A stretch of 64,000 nucleotides of DNA from Desulforamulus reducens MI-1 (GCF_000016165.1 NC_009253.1:434001-498000), one strand, 5' to 3'; counted from the stretch's first letter, positions 46,868 through 56,609 are shown. Made by a program: numbers and translations. The notes: generated from the letters alone by a model not told the origin.

Positions 46868-47845
46868 TTGAAAAGATATATTTTTCTTTTGTTTTTAATT
46901 TTTACTATGAGCTTTGTTGCAGGGTGCGGCAATGCCAGCCAAAACACATCAACTCAAGAACAACTGCCTGAAAAAATAATTATTCAAGCTCCACCGGCAC
47001 CCCCCACTGCATCGCTCCTTAAAATGGTAAATAGTAAACCCTTTGGTGATCAGGTCCAAATTGAATTGATTCTGTATAAGACAGTGGAAGAAGCCACTGC
47101 CCGGGTTATCAAAGGAGAAGCGGACTTTACTATATTGCCCGTAAACACCGCAGCCAAACTTTATAATAAAGGGATTGATATTTCCCTGGACAGCGTGACC
47201 ACCTGGGGAATTCTTTATTTACTTTCCTCAGAGGATGCTATTTCCAAGTGGCAAGATTTGAAAGGGAAGGAAGTCTATGTAGGTGCCCAGGGTGCTAGCC
47301 CCGACATCATTACCCGCTATCTAATGAAAAAGAACAATGTTTCTTCATCCGATGTTGACCTAAAATATGCCAATTCGCCAGAAATAGCTCAAATGTTAAT
47401 TCAGGGCATGATAAAAACGGCTGTACTGCCGGAACCAATGGTTACGCAAGTTCTTAGTAGAAATAAATCTGTGCGGATAAAATTAGATTTTCAAAGGGAA
47501 TGGCAAAGTGTAGAAAAAACCAGTGGCCTTCCCCAAGCTGGTTTGGTAGTGAAAAATAAATTTATCAAAGAGTATCCCTTTGCATGGGCTAACTTTAGAA
47601 AATCCTATCAGCAGGCCTTGGAGCAAACAGTTGCTGATCCTAATTCAGTTGCAGCCCTGGTGGAGCAAAAATTTCAGATTCCAGGACAGGTATTTGTAAA
47701 ATCTATGGCTAGAACCAATTTGAAATTTGTATCTGCAGAACATGCGAGGGCAGATGTAGAGCATTATTTATCCAAACTACTAAGTTTCTCGCCGGATATG
47801 GTGGGAGGAAAGCTACCAGATGAAAAATTCTACCTGGCTAAGTAA
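46868..47845 (+). CDS. ABC transporter substrate-binding lipoprotein (SsuA/NMT1-like)
   Basis: 325 residues. The signal peptide ends in a lipobox (FVAGC). The body (IIIQAPPAPPTASLLKMVNS, EADFTILPVNTAAKLY, GAQGASPDIITRYL) matches binding proteins for sulfonates, nitrate or thiamine precursors. It starts with TTG whose first T belongs to the IS target duplication. No SD remains in front of it: the likely original one (AAGGGTGA) is now 1.8 kb upstream across the IS. Translation is probably much reduced. Overlaps the permease gene by 26 bases. Confidence 0.88.
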   Translation: MKRYIFLLFLIFTMSFVAGCGNASQNTSTQEQLPEKIIIQAPPAPPTASLLKMVNSKPFGDQVQIELILYKTVEEATARVIKGEADFTILPVNTAAKLYNKGIDISLDSVTTWGILYLLSSEDAISKWQDLKGKEVYVGAQGASPDIITRYLMKKNNVSSSDVDLKYANSPEIAQMLIQGMIKTAVLPEPMVTQVLSRNKSVRIKLDFQREWQSVEKTSGLPQAGLVVKNKFIKEYPFAWANFRKSYQQALEQTVADPNSVAALVEQKFQIPGQVFVKSMARTNLKFVSAEHARADVEHYLSKLLSFSPDMVGGKLPDEKFYLAK

Positions 47846-48575
47846 GGGATTATCCTTACTTAGCCTGCTCTTTTTTTTAATCTCTTGGCAATTTATTTCA
47901 AGTTTTTATAACCCCGTATTGCTCCCTTCGCCCTACGAAACGGTTCAGGCTTTGTTGCAGTTGTGTATCAGTGGTAGAATTTGGGAACATACCGTTAATT
48001 CCCTTTTCAGAGGACTGATGGGTTTTATACTTTCTGTTATGGTTGGCATGCCGCTGGGTTTGTTGATGGGGATAAATAACCTTGCCCGCCGTTTTATCCA
48101 ACCCTTTGTAGTAACCCTGCAAGTAGTTCCTGTTATTTCCTGGCTGGTTTTGGCTATGGTTTGGTTTGGCTCCGAGCGGGTTCCTGTATTTGTTGTTGTG
48201 ATTACGACCCTGCCACTGATTATTTTCAATGTGGTTCAGGGGGTTATGAATGTTGAAGCACAATATACTGAAATGGCTAAGGTCTTTAAGGTGAACAAGA
48301 AAGAAGTATTGCTTAAAATATATTTTCCTCAAATACTACCTTATTTTTTGGCAGCTATGTCCTCAGCACTGGGGACCACATGGAAGGCTGTGGCAATGGC
48401 AGAATTTTTAAGTGCCCAGAAGGGTATTGGTGCAGGCATGTCAGTTGCAAGAATTAATTTGGAGACCCAGGAAGTATTTGCCTGGACTCTTTTGCTGGTT
48501 CTGCTGGGGTTGTTAACGGATAATGGGTTACGTCTTCTACAGAAACGCTTGACAGCCTGGAGGGATGACGAGTGA
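47820..48575 (+). CDS. ABC transporter permease (SsuC-like)
   Basis: 251 residues, six hydrophobic segments and the permease EAA-type loop (EMAKVFKVNKKEVLLKIYFPQILPYFLAAM). Family of taurine/nitrate/sulfonate importers. It overlaps both neighbours, so all three genes form one translational unit. Confidence 0.92.
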   Translation: MKNSTWLSKGLSLLSLLFFLISWQFISSFYNPVLLPSPYETVQALLQLCISGRIWEHTVNSLFRGLMGFILSVMVGMPLGLLMGINNLARRFIQPFVVTLQVVPVISWLVLAMVWFGSERVPVFVVVITTLPLIIFNVVQGVMNVEAQYTEMAKVFKVNKKEVLLKIYFPQILPYFLAAMSSALGTTWKAVAMAEFLSAQKGIGAGMSVARINLETQEVFAWTLLLVLLGLLTDNGLRLLQKRLTAWRDDE

Positions 48576-49279
48576 TTGTGATTAAAGGGGTAAGTAAGAC
48601 ATTTAATGGCTCTAAGATATTAGAGGATTTATTCTTCACCCTTGAGACAGGACGGATTACTTGTATATTAGGGCCATCGGGCTCAGGGAAAACCACAACC
48701 CTGCAACTACTGGCAGGGTTGCTACAGGCTGATAAAGGGACTATTTCAGGACTCCAAGGGCTACCCATTAGCTATGTCTTTCAGGAACCTCGTTTATTAC
48801 CCTGGGAAACGGTTGAAGGAAATATGGAATTTGTTCTTAAAAACCAAATTGCCATGCCTCAGCGGCAAAAGGTTATTGAGTGTTATTTGGAATTAATGGG
48901 GCTAACAGCGTATAGGAATTACTACCCCCATACCCTAAGCGGAGGTATGAAACAACGACTGGCTTTATGCAGAGCCTTTGCCTTTCCCCACCAGTTGTTG
49001 TTAATGGATGAACCCTTTAAGTCTTTAGACACCCCCCTTAAAATATCCCTTCTGCAAGAAGTTGCCAAGATGTGGCATATAAATCAAAATACTATTTTGT
49101 TTGTGACCCATGATATAGCAGAGGGGTTGCTATTAGGGCACAAACTACTGGTATATTCAAATAAACCAACTTCGGTACAAAGGGAATTCTTGCTTGATGA
49201 TCCTCTTTGCCAACGAGACTTGTCCAGTCCAACCTTAACAAAGCTATATAGTGAGATTACAAGGTTGCTAAAAAATTAA
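48572..49279 (+). CDS. ABC transporter ATP-binding protein (SsuB-like)
   Basis: 235 residues with Walker A GPSGSGKTT, Q-loop FQEPRLLPW, signature TLSGGMKQRLALCRA, Walker B LLLMDEPF and the H-loop in FVTHDIAEGLLL. GTG start overlapping the permease stop by four bases (GTGA). Powers the importer above. Confidence 0.93.
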   Translation: MIVIKGVSKTFNGSKILEDLFFTLETGRITCILGPSGSGKTTTLQLLAGLLQADKGTISGLQGLPISYVFQEPRLLPWETVEGNMEFVLKNQIAMPQRQKVIECYLELMGLTAYRNYYPHTLSGGMKQRLALCRAFAFPHQLLLMDEPFKSLDTPLKISLLQEVAKMWHINQNTILFVTHDIAEGLLLGHKLLVYSNKPTSVQREFLLDDPLCQRDLSSPTLTKLYSEITRLLKN

Positions 49280-49285
49280 ATAAAA

Positions 49286-49747
49286 TTATTTCTTAATTAG
49301 AGTATTATTGCGAATTGTAAAGACAAAAATTGGGAAGAAAAAGGGAAGAATAAAGCTGACAATTGTCATAACAAGGGCATATCGACTGTACTTATTAAAA
49401 AGACTATAGGTAACAATTGCATAAAATATAAAGTAGGCGATGCTGGCTATAACATTAATAAAGGGGATCAAAGCCAGCAGAGAATAAACCAGTGGGGCAG
49501 CTAGGAGCACCCACTCCATGTGTGGAATGACAAAGCCACATATCCGAATCTCACGAAGTATTTTACCCAGAGGATAGTACTGGACATAGGGAATAAAGGC
49601 TAACCAACTGTGGTCCACCCTCGTTCGTTCAGCCAGTCGGTATAGACCATAACTAAACAACAGATAAAGGCCAGCTGCCACAAGAAGACTAATCACCAGC
49701 GCAAACCCACTGACGGCGAAGAATCCCAATATGCTGTTTTCAATCAT
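49286..49747 (-). CDS. Small membrane protein of unknown function
   Basis: 153 residues with four hydrophobic segments and the pattern HSWLAFIPYVQYYPLGKI between the first and second, seen in many Firmicute membrane proteins of unknown role. ATG at 49747 is six bases from AAAGGAAG; the ATG at 49753 touches it. Convergent with the ABC operon, six bases apart. Confidence 0.75.
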   Translation of the reverse strand: MIENSILGFFAVSGFALVISLLVAAGLYLLFSYGLYRLAERTRVDHSWLAFIPYVQYYPLGKILREIRICGFVIPHMEWVLLAAPLVYSLLALIPFINVIASIAYFIFYAIVTYSLFNKYSRYALVMTIVSFILPFFFPIFVFTIRNNTLIKK

Positions 49748-49832
49748 ATACATCTTCCTTTCTGATTTTTTAGCCTATCTCCCAAGAGGAGGTTTTTAAT
49801 AGGCCTTTGCTTTCCAGAATATGTTTAAGGGA

Positions 49833-49902
49833 TTGAATATGTCCCGGTATAATTGTATGATATGAAATAAATATTACTTGCCGGGGGATATACCCCGGTT
49901 TT
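49833..49902 (+). promoter_or_regulatory. Promoter and leader hairpin of the YbaK gene
   Basis: TTGAAT-N17-TATGAT at 49833-49861, followed by the hairpin CCGGGG / CCCCGG with TTTT at 49881-49902, before the YbaK start. The hairpin could attenuate transcription. Confidence 0.6.
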
Positions 49903-49936
49903 CTCTATGATAATGAATTCAAAGGAGAGTCTTACC

Positions 49937-50401
49937 ATGCCGTTGAATCGAGTAAGGAATTATGTTCAGAAATTTGATGTTGGTCTGCAGCCTATTGAGT
50001 TCTCTGACAGTACCAGTACGGTGGAGGAAGCAGCCAGGGTACTAGGAGTAGAACCGGGTCAAATTGCCAAGTCTATTTTATTCCGGGCAAAGGAACACTT
50101 TGGCCTCTTTGTGACAGCAGGGGATGTACGGGTAAATTTGAAGAAAGTCAAATCATTATTGGGTGCTCGTCCCAAGATGGCCTCCGCAGAGGAAGTTGAA
50201 GAGGTTACTGGATACAGGGTAGGAGGAGTATGTCCCTTTGCCCTAAAACAGGATTTGCCAATTTACTTGGATGAATCCATGAGACGTTTTGATGTAGTTT
50301 ATACTGCCGCAGGGACTCCGCGGTCGGCTCTGCCCATTACCTTTGAACAGCTTCAGGCGGTTACCCGAGGAAATGTGGTGAATGTTCAGGAAGCCGAATA
50401 A
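49937..50401 (+). CDS. YbaK/EbsC family aminoacyl-tRNA deacylase
   Basis: 154 residues of the YbaK/ProX family, which hydrolyse mischarged Cys- or Ala-tRNA-Pro. Conserved residues are in EEAARVLGVEPGQIAKSILFRA (substrate lysine), VNLKKVKSLLGA and GYRVGGVCPFAL. ATG at 49937 follows AAAGGAGAG; upstream in-frame ATGs would overlap that SD. Close to the next transporter gene. Confidence 0.92.
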   Translation: MPLNRVRNYVQKFDVGLQPIEFSDSTSTVEEAARVLGVEPGQIAKSILFRAKEHFGLFVTAGDVRVNLKKVKSLLGARPKMASAEEVEEVTGYRVGGVCPFALKQDLPIYLDESMRRFDVVYTAAGTPRSALPITFEQLQAVTRGNVVNVQEAE

Positions 50402-50429
50402 TAAAATATATATAAAGCAGGTGAAGGAC

Positions 50430-51338
50430 GTGAGTTCCTTTTATAAGGGTGTAGTATTGGCGTTCTTGTCGGCCACTGGTTTTGCTTTTATCCCCATTTT
50501 TGCCCTTTATGCCTATGAAGGTGGTGCCAATGTAACAACGTTACTTTTTCTTCGGTTTATATTGGCGGCACTGTGCTTTTTTACATACCTAGCCCTTAAA
50601 AAGAAGAGCATCTCATTTACCAGAGGTAACTTAAAATACTTGATCTTGTTGGGGGGAGTTATCTATACCCTGCAATCGAACTTATACTTTTCATCGGTAA
50701 AATATATACCGGCATCTCTAGCAGTGTTGTTTTTTTATAGTTACCCGGTATTTGTGGCCGTAACTTCTTCGTTAGTTGATAAGGAAAAATTGACTAAGCA
50801 AATTGTACTTTCAATTGTAATATCCATGCTTGGTTTAATACTGGTTTTGGGCACGTCTTTTGGTAACATTAATATTTTGGGCGTACTGCTGGCCCTAGGG
50901 GCGGGTATCGTTTATACCTTTTATATTGTTTTGGGCAACAGGGTTTTAAAAGATTCGCCAGTCTTAGAAACCAGTGCCTTTATATGTCTATTTGCGGGCA
51001 TATCCTTGGCTGTCATTGGGGTATCCACCGGAACCCTGAATATTCATCTTACTACAAAGGCCTGGCTGGCTGCGGTGGGGGTTTCCCTATGCTGTACTGT
51101 TCTGGCCATTTTTACCTTTTTTCGAGGAATGGAATTAATTGGTTCCACACGAACCTCCATACTGAGTATGGTAGAACCCCTTATCACCATTGTGTTTTCC
51201 GCTCTTTTATTTGGCGAACGGATGACAGCGCTGCAAATATTAGGAGGGGCGGCGGTTTTGATTGGGGCTATACTAGTGGTATTGTCAAGGGAAAAGGAGA
51301 AGCCTGTTTATAAAACAGAGGCCGGCAGCGGGGCTTAA
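50430..51338 (+). CDS. DMT superfamily transporter (EamA)
   Basis: 302 residues with ten hydrophobic segments in two EamA repeats (LAFLSATGFAFIPIFALYAYEGG; LSMVEPLITIVFSALLFGE). Drug/metabolite exporters, often for amino acids. GTG at 50430 is preferred, five bases from AGGTGA; longer in-frame starts reach back into the previous gene. A terminator follows. Confidence 0.88.
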   Translation: MSSFYKGVVLAFLSATGFAFIPIFALYAYEGGANVTTLLFLRFILAALCFFTYLALKKKSISFTRGNLKYLILLGGVIYTLQSNLYFSSVKYIPASLAVLFFYSYPVFVAVTSSLVDKEKLTKQIVLSIVISMLGLILVLGTSFGNINILGVLLALGAGIVYTFYIVLGNRVLKDSPVLETSAFICLFAGISLAVIGVSTGTLNIHLTTKAWLAAVGVSLCCTVLAIFTFFRGMELIGSTRTSILSMVEPLITIVFSALLFGERMTALQILGGAAVLIGAILVVLSREKEKPVYKTEAGSGA

Positions 51339-51348
51339 TAAAGAAACG

Positions 51349-51371
51349 AACGGGTCACGACCCGTTTTTTT
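51349..51371 (+). terminator. Terminator after the EamA gene
   Basis: AACGGGTC / GACCCGTT with a short loop and seven T. Confidence 0.88.
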
Positions 51372-51502
51372 GTATATCTGGAGCTAAGTTTTTCTAACCT
51401 ATATTTGGTATAGACACTAAAAAAAATAAACTAAATGTGTTAAAATTTCTGGCAACATCATAGGATCATACGTGTGAGTATTTTAGAGTGAGGAGGGGTG
51501 AA

Positions 51503-54046
51503 ATGTATTCGTTTAAAACGGTGTCAGTGATTCCAGAATTACCAGAGAAGTTAAACCGTTTAAGTGAGATAGCTCGTAACCTTTGGTTTAGCTGGCATCC
51601 GCAGGCTGAACTGTTATTTAGAGAAGTGGATTCATACCTATGGGAAGAGGTTAATCACAATACAGTTAAATTTTTACTTTATGTTGATACACAAAAATTA
51701 ACGGAAGCTGCAAATAATCCTGAATATTGTAACCTTTATAAAAAGGTAATGAATGATTTTGACCAGTATATGCAGGGAGAAACCTGGTTTGGTAAAACCT
51801 ATCCCGATCAAAACAATCAACTGGTTGCATATTTTTCAGCGGAATTTGGTATACATGAATCTAACCCGGTTTACAGCGGGGGATTAGGTCTGCTGGCAGG
51901 GGACCATAGTAAATCTGCCAGTGATCTTGGCTTACCCTTCGTAGGTGTGGGTATTCTTTACAAGCAAGGTTACTTTTGTCAGCGCATCAACCGAGAAGGC
52001 TGGCAGGAGGCATATTACTCCTTTATGGACTTTAACGAAATGGCTGTGACGCCGGCTGTTCACCCCAAGGGTGGGGATGTCATTATAGCCGTTCGCCTGC
52101 CCGGCAGGGAAGTATTTGTAAAGGTTTGGCAACTGAAAGTAGGGAAAGTGGTACTATATTTTCTGGATACAGATCTAACCCAAAATAGTCGTGAAGATAG
52201 GCTTCTGACCTCTAAATTATATGGGGGTGGTCAAGATACTCGAATTTGTCAGGAGATTATTCTGGGAATCGGTGGAGTCAAGGCCCTACGACAATTGGGG
52301 ATTTCCCCGACAGCCTGGCATATTAACGAGGGTCATGCTGCCTTTATTATTTTGGAACGAATTCGGGAATTAATTCAGAGCAATGTTCCTTTTTCAGTTG
52401 CCAGAGAAGCTGTAAGAGCTAGCACTATTTTTACCACCCATACACCTGTGCCAGCAGGGCATGATGTGTTCAGTGCTGATATGATTGAGCTTTACCTGGG
52501 CTACCTTTATGAAGAATTAAAGTTAGACCGGGAAAGTCTTATGGGGCTTGGCTGGGATCCGGGGCGCCAAAGCTTTAACATGACTATGTTAGCCCTGAAT
52601 CATGCAGCCTTTACCAATGGGGTAAGTTGGCTGCATGGTGAAGTAACTAAACAAATGTTTTCCCACCTGTACCCAGGTATACCGCTGGATGAGATTCCTA
52701 TCCAGTCGGTGACCAACGGGGTGCATACTGAAACCTGGGTTGCCCCGGAAATGCGTCAATTATTTGAAAAATATATAGGCATTGAATGGTCAAGAAATAT
52801 TTCTGAACCATCCCAATGGCAAAGGGTTTATGACATACCGGACCATGAATTATGGGAAAGTCACCAAAGTTTAAAGGGTAGAATGATTAAATTTGTACAA
52901 AACAATATTTATCGCCGCATGGAAAGAAATTTTCAACCCCTGGAGCTTATTCGGGAATGTGCAGGATACTTAAGCAAGGACATATTAACCATTGGTTTTG
53001 CCAGACGTTTTGCCACTTACAAAAGAGCATATCTATTGTTTAATGATAAAGAACGTTTAGCAAGACTGTTGAATAATCCAGAGCGGCCGGTCCAGTTCAT
53101 TTTTGCTGGTAAGGCGCATCCAGCTGATCAACCCGGTCAGGAATTGATCAAGATGATTAATGAAGTTTCTGCGGAGGAACGGTTCAGGGGAAAAATTGTC
53201 TTTGTAGAGGATTATGATATTAAGGTTTCTCGCCACCTATTGCAGGGGGTAGATGTCTGGCTAAATACTCCACGCAGGCCCCATGAAGCCAGTGGAACCA
53301 GTGGTCAAAAGGCTGCTATCAACGGCGTAATCAACTGTAGTATTCTGGATGGTTGGTGGCCAGAGGCCTATAATGGAGAAAATGGCTTTGCCATTGGCAC
53401 AGATAGGGATTACGAGAGTGATGACGTACAGGACAGGGAAGATGCCAGTTCGCTTTTCGATCTATTAGAACAAGTGCTGGTACCTTATTACTACCGTAGG
53501 GTTGAGGAGGTTCCCAAGGAGTGGGTGCGTCGAATGAAAGAGAGCCTTGCTACGATTCCCTGGAATTTTAGTACAGAACGAATGGTTAAAGAATATACCC
53601 AGAGATTTTATCTAAGTGCTGCTCAAAGGGGAATGGACTTGGCAAAGGATCATTGCCAGTTGGCAGATCGGTTGCAGCAACTGAAAAATACTTTAAAGCA
53701 AAATTGGCAGCAGGTGTCCTTTCGTTCAATCAATGTTGAGCAACCAGAGGAGCTCAAGGTTGGGGCTGAAATCTATGTCAAGGCTGAAGTTGACCTGGGT
53801 ATCATAAAACCCGAAGATGTGGTGGTGGAAGTGGTCTACGGGAAAGTCAGTGATCACGGACTAGATCGGATCATGCTAATGCCCATGGCACTGGTCCGGG
53901 CAGCGGATCAGAACAGCTATATATATGAAACCAATATTGTCTTAATAAAGGGAACATCCGGGTACACGGTTCGAATACGTCCAAACGAAAAGAATTTTGC
54001 GCAAATGTTTGAATTACCCCTGGTAAAATGGGTAGATAGCTTTTAA
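51503..54046 (+). CDS. glgP: Alpha-glucan (glycogen) phosphorylase
   Basis: 847 residues, of the bacterial/archaeal alpha-glucan phosphorylase type with an N-terminal DUF3417 region (LPEKLNRLSEIARNLWFSWHP). The active-site stretch with PRRPHEASGTSGQKAAING carries the phosphate/PLP lysine region; AYFSAEFGIHESNPVYSGGLG and TTHTPVPAGHD are conserved. It releases glucose 1-phosphate from storage glucan. ATG at 51503 follows GAGGAGGGGTG; the GTG at 51488 is inside that SD region. No other glycogen gene is adjacent. Confidence 0.95.
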   Translation: MYSFKTVSVIPELPEKLNRLSEIARNLWFSWHPQAELLFREVDSYLWEEVNHNTVKFLLYVDTQKLTEAANNPEYCNLYKKVMNDFDQYMQGETWFGKTYPDQNNQLVAYFSAEFGIHESNPVYSGGLGLLAGDHSKSASDLGLPFVGVGILYKQGYFCQRINREGWQEAYYSFMDFNEMAVTPAVHPKGGDVIIAVRLPGREVFVKVWQLKVGKVVLYFLDTDLTQNSREDRLLTSKLYGGGQDTRICQEIILGIGGVKALRQLGISPTAWHINEGHAAFIILERIRELIQSNVPFSVAREAVRASTIFTTHTPVPAGHDVFSADMIELYLGYLYEELKLDRESLMGLGWDPGRQSFNMTMLALNHAAFTNGVSWLHGEVTKQMFSHLYPGIPLDEIPIQSVTNGVHTETWVAPEMRQLFEKYIGIEWSRNISEPSQWQRVYDIPDHELWESHQSLKGRMIKFVQNNIYRRMERNFQPLELIRECAGYLSKDILTIGFARRFATYKRAYLLFNDKERLARLLNNPERPVQFIFAGKAHPADQPGQELIKMINEVSAEERFRGKIVFVEDYDIKVSRHLLQGVDVWLNTPRRPHEASGTSGQKAAINGVINCSILDGWWPEAYNGENGFAIGTDRDYESDDVQDREDASSLFDLLEQVLVPYYYRRVEEVPKEWVRRMKESLATIPWNFSTERMVKEYTQRFYLSAAQRGMDLAKDHCQLADRLQQLKNTLKQNWQQVSFRSINVEQPEELKVGAEIYVKAEVDLGIIKPEDVVVEVVYGKVSDHGLDRIMLMPMALVRAADQNSYIYETNIVLIKGTSGYTVRIRPNEKNFAQMFELPLVKWVDSF

Positions 54047-54235
54047 AGGAAACATTTCTTCTAACACTATTGGGGGCCTACGGGCCTCCTTTTATATTCA
54101 ATTACTTTTGGTTATATTTACAGGGAGCATTGAAAAAATGAATAAAATTTTAGGTAGTCATAGATCAAACTATGTATTAAAATAGAAAAGATGCAGCTTG
54201 AGTCTGTAATCGTATTTTTAAAAGGGGTTATGGAT

Positions 54236-54577
54236 ATGGAAAAATATTTTGAGAAGATGAAAGAATATCTAAATATGGAGACGGAGATACCTTATGAAGA
54301 ATTTGAAACCTATTTTAAAGATGTCATCGAATTCTTAAGCAAGGATTATCTCAACCTGGCCCAGGAAGAGACTATCAAAGGACGTTTCATCTTGACAATT
54401 CTCATGTCCAACAGTGAGGATCGAGCCAAAAGATTTAAGAACATGGCCAAAAAGTACAAAAAGATTTATGACAAAAGTCATTTATGGGCCGAGGCCCTTA
54501 CATTAAGGCTTCTGAAGATGGGTATGACAAAGGATCAGATTATTCAGGCTGAACAGGAACTAAATGATTCTATCTAA
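54236..54577 (+). CDS. Small acidic/helical protein of unknown function
   Basis: Not recognised. 113 residues, rich in Glu, Lys and Leu and predicted mostly helical (EKYFEKMKEYLNMETEIPYEEF). No membrane segment or cysteine. ATG at 54236 lies eight bases after AAAGGGG; the earlier in-frame ATG at 54230 is too close and the TTG-type starts upstream have no SD. Good SD and a terminator support a real gene. Confidence 0.72.
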   Translation: MEKYFEKMKEYLNMETEIPYEEFETYFKDVIEFLSKDYLNLAQEETIKGRFILTILMSNSEDRAKRFKNMAKKYKKIYDKSHLWAEALTLRLLKMGMTKDQIIQAEQELNDSI

Positions 54578-54584
54578 ATGAAAT

Positions 54585-54624
54585 AAAAAGACGGGGACAA
54601 TCCACAGTTGTCCTCGTCTTTTTT
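54585..54624 (+). terminator. Bidirectional terminator between two convergent genes
   Basis: AAAAAGACGGGGACAA pairs with TTGTCCTCGTCTTTTT (one mismatch), serving the small helical protein and psd. Confidence 0.88.
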
Positions 54625-55405
54625 ATTCTGGTTGTAAGCTACCTATCCGTTGCCCCATTTTTATCTCTATATTGGTAGTTAAACCTTTTGCAGGTATAAA
54701 TGCATCCTTTTGGAAAATCATAATAACAGTGGAACCAAATTCAAACCTACCAATTTCCATACCTTTCTTAATTTCCTGTCCGATAGAAAAATTTGAAACA
54801 ATTTTACCCACACCCAGGGCGCCTACTTTAATGAGGGCAAACTTATAACCCTGTGTGGTTTGAAATATAGTACAAGTACGTTTGTTCTTGGCAAACAAAT
54901 CTTTGATGGTCGTTATACCAAGATTATTAACAGGAAAAACCTTACCCGGAATGTACTTGTGTTTAATGGCTTTTGCAGGGTAGGGCATATGGATACGGTG
55001 GTAGTTTCTGGGACTCAGATATATGTTTAGGTAATAGCCATCTCTAAATTCATGCAACCCCTGATTGGATAATAACTCAGGAATTGAATAAGAATTGTTT
55101 TTAGCTAAAATAATTTTATTTTCCCTAGCATAGCCCAGATCCATAATTTTTCCGTCTACTGGGCTAACCACTACATCCTCACCAGGTGCGATGGGACGAA
55201 GGGTAGGGCAGATATCCCTTACAAAAAAATCTGTTAAACTTTTATATTCTTTGGGGGCTCGTATTTCAGAGCGATTAATTTTATAAAGCCTAATGTAGGG
55301 TTTTATAAGAAACTTGCTGAATCGGCTACGACATGCAAAGTTGAAGGCTTTGCCAAAACTTTTACGGGATATGGAATGTACAGTAACCTTTTTTAATAAA
55401 TTCAA
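54623..55405 (-). CDS. psd: Phosphatidylserine decarboxylase proenzyme
   Basis: 260 residues. The self-cleavage motif FGST (RFEFGSTVIMIF) near the C-terminus gives the pyruvoyl cofactor on serine; YHRIHMPYPAK holds the catalytic histidine and SPVDGKIMD the conserved aspartate. It makes phosphatidylethanolamine. No phosphatidylserine synthase is adjacent. Confidence 0.94.
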   Translation of the reverse strand: MNLLKKVTVHSISRKSFGKAFNFACRSRFSKFLIKPYIRLYKINRSEIRAPKEYKSLTDFFVRDICPTLRPIAPGEDVVVSPVDGKIMDLGYARENKIILAKNNSYSIPELLSNQGLHEFRDGYYLNIYLSPRNYHRIHMPYPAKAIKHKYIPGKVFPVNNLGITTIKDLFAKNKRTCTIFQTTQGYKFALIKVGALGVGKIVSNFSIGQEIKKGMEIGRFEFGSTVIMIFQKDAFIPAKGLTTNIEIKMGQRIGSLQPE

Positions 55406-55508
55406 TTTTCCCAGTCCTTTGCAGTTTTAGTGAATACTTATAAACCACTATAAATTATAACACTATCTTATAAAAGTACTCCAGTTAAATTTTACAGTCT
55501 GATAAGTC

Positions 55509-55537
55509 TTGACCAATAAAAATAAAACAAATATAAT
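55509..55537 (+). promoter_or_regulatory. Promoter of the MgtC-like gene
   Basis: TTGACC-N17-TATAAT, with a short leader (about 15 nt) before the start codon. Confidence 0.78.
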
Positions 55538-55558
55538 ACTGTTTTTGGGGTGATATGA

Positions 55559-56041
55559 TTGTTTATGGATTGGGAAATTTATTTAAGAATTGTTGCTTCT
55601 CTGTTAGCAGGTATTTTTATTGGTTTTGAAAGAACTTTGTATAATAAACCTGCAGGAATTAGAACCTTCTCACTGGTTTGTGTAGGTTCTACCTTGATTA
55701 CCTTGGTTTCTGCCTACGGGGCAGAAAATTTAGGTTATGTGACGGGAGCAAGGGACCCTTTCCGCATTGCTGCCCAAATTGTAAGTGGTATTGGTTTTTT
55801 AGGTGCCGGTGTCATATGGAACAGCAAAAAAGGCGGGATGAAACATGGGGTTACAACAGCGGCTGAGCTTTGGGTTACCTCTGCGGTGGGGATGGCTCTG
55901 GGGGTTGGTATGTACGATCTAGCCCTACTGGTGGTAGTATGTATCTTTATAGCTATCTTTGCCGGTAGAAAACTAGGTAATTATGTAGAAAAAATTGAAA
56001 AAAAGAAATGCAATGCGGAAGATGAAATTGACTTAGAATAA
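55559..56041 (+). CDS. MgtC/SapB family membrane protein
   Basis: 160 residues with four to five hydrophobic segments. GFERTLYNKPAGIRTFSLVCVGSTLITL and VSGIGFLGAGVIWN are the family signature. It is the short form without the C-terminal ACT domain of MgtC. MgtC modulates ATP synthase and magnesium homeostasis. TTG at 55559 lies six bases after GGGGTG. Confidence 0.92.
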   Translation: MFMDWEIYLRIVASLLAGIFIGFERTLYNKPAGIRTFSLVCVGSTLITLVSAYGAENLGYVTGARDPFRIAAQIVSGIGFLGAGVIWNSKKGGMKHGVTTAAELWVTSAVGMALGVGMYDLALLVVVCIFIAIFAGRKLGNYVEKIEKKKCNAEDEIDLE

Positions 56042-56073
56042 AAAACTCCTCTACCCAGGGCAGAGGAGTTTTT
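56040..56073. terminator. Bidirectional terminator
   Basis: AAAAACTCCTCT and AGAGGAGTTTTT pair around CCAGGGC, between the MgtC and CBS genes. Confidence 0.9.
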
Positions 56074-56076
56074 AAA

Positions 56077-56514
56077 TTAAATAGAAACAGGCGACGCAGG
56101 TTGGGAAATCTCGGTTAAAGCTTGGCTTGCTTCATTTTGGTAAATATTTTGGGTGGCTAAATCACCTAGGGCTACCATACCCGTTATCGAACCGTTTTCC
56201 ACCACAGGAAGACGGCGCACCTGACGTTCAGCCATCAGGTTGGCGGCCTCGTGAACATCCATCTCTGGGCTGCCGGTTACCACGCCTGAAGTCATGACAC
56301 TTTGAACTGTGGTGGAAGAAGGATTTTGACCCTGGGATACTGCCCGTAAGGCAATATCACGGTCTGTTACTATACCTACACAGTTTCCATTTTCCACCAC
56401 AGGAATTGAACCAACATTGTGCTGACTCATCAGTTGGGTCGCCTCTTGTATGGATTGTTGGGGGCTGACGGTAGCAATATTTTGAGTCATAATTTCTTTT
56501 AGTTTTTGAGCCAT
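56077..56514 (-). CDS. CBS-domain protein
   Basis: 145 residues made of two CBS motifs (IMTQNIATVSPQQSIQEA; VMTSGVVTGSPEMDVHEA) with GIVTDRDIALRA and RRLPVVENG. Such stand-alone pairs bind adenosyl ligands and act as energy sensors, often called inosine-5'-monophosphate dehydrogenase-related. Target unknown. Confidence 0.92.
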   Translation of the reverse strand: MAQKLKEIMTQNIATVSPQQSIQEATQLMSQHNVGSIPVVENGNCVGIVTDRDIALRAVSQGQNPSSTTVQSVMTSGVVTGSPEMDVHEAANLMAERQVRRLPVVENGSITGMVALGDLATQNIYQNEASQALTEISQPASPVSI

Positions 56515-56609
56515 TCTCTTACCTCCCCAATGATAATTTTTAAAGTTCTATTTTAGAGTACCTATTTTAAGGATTTTTCATTCAAAAAGATTTTTGTTAA
56601 AAAAATAAA

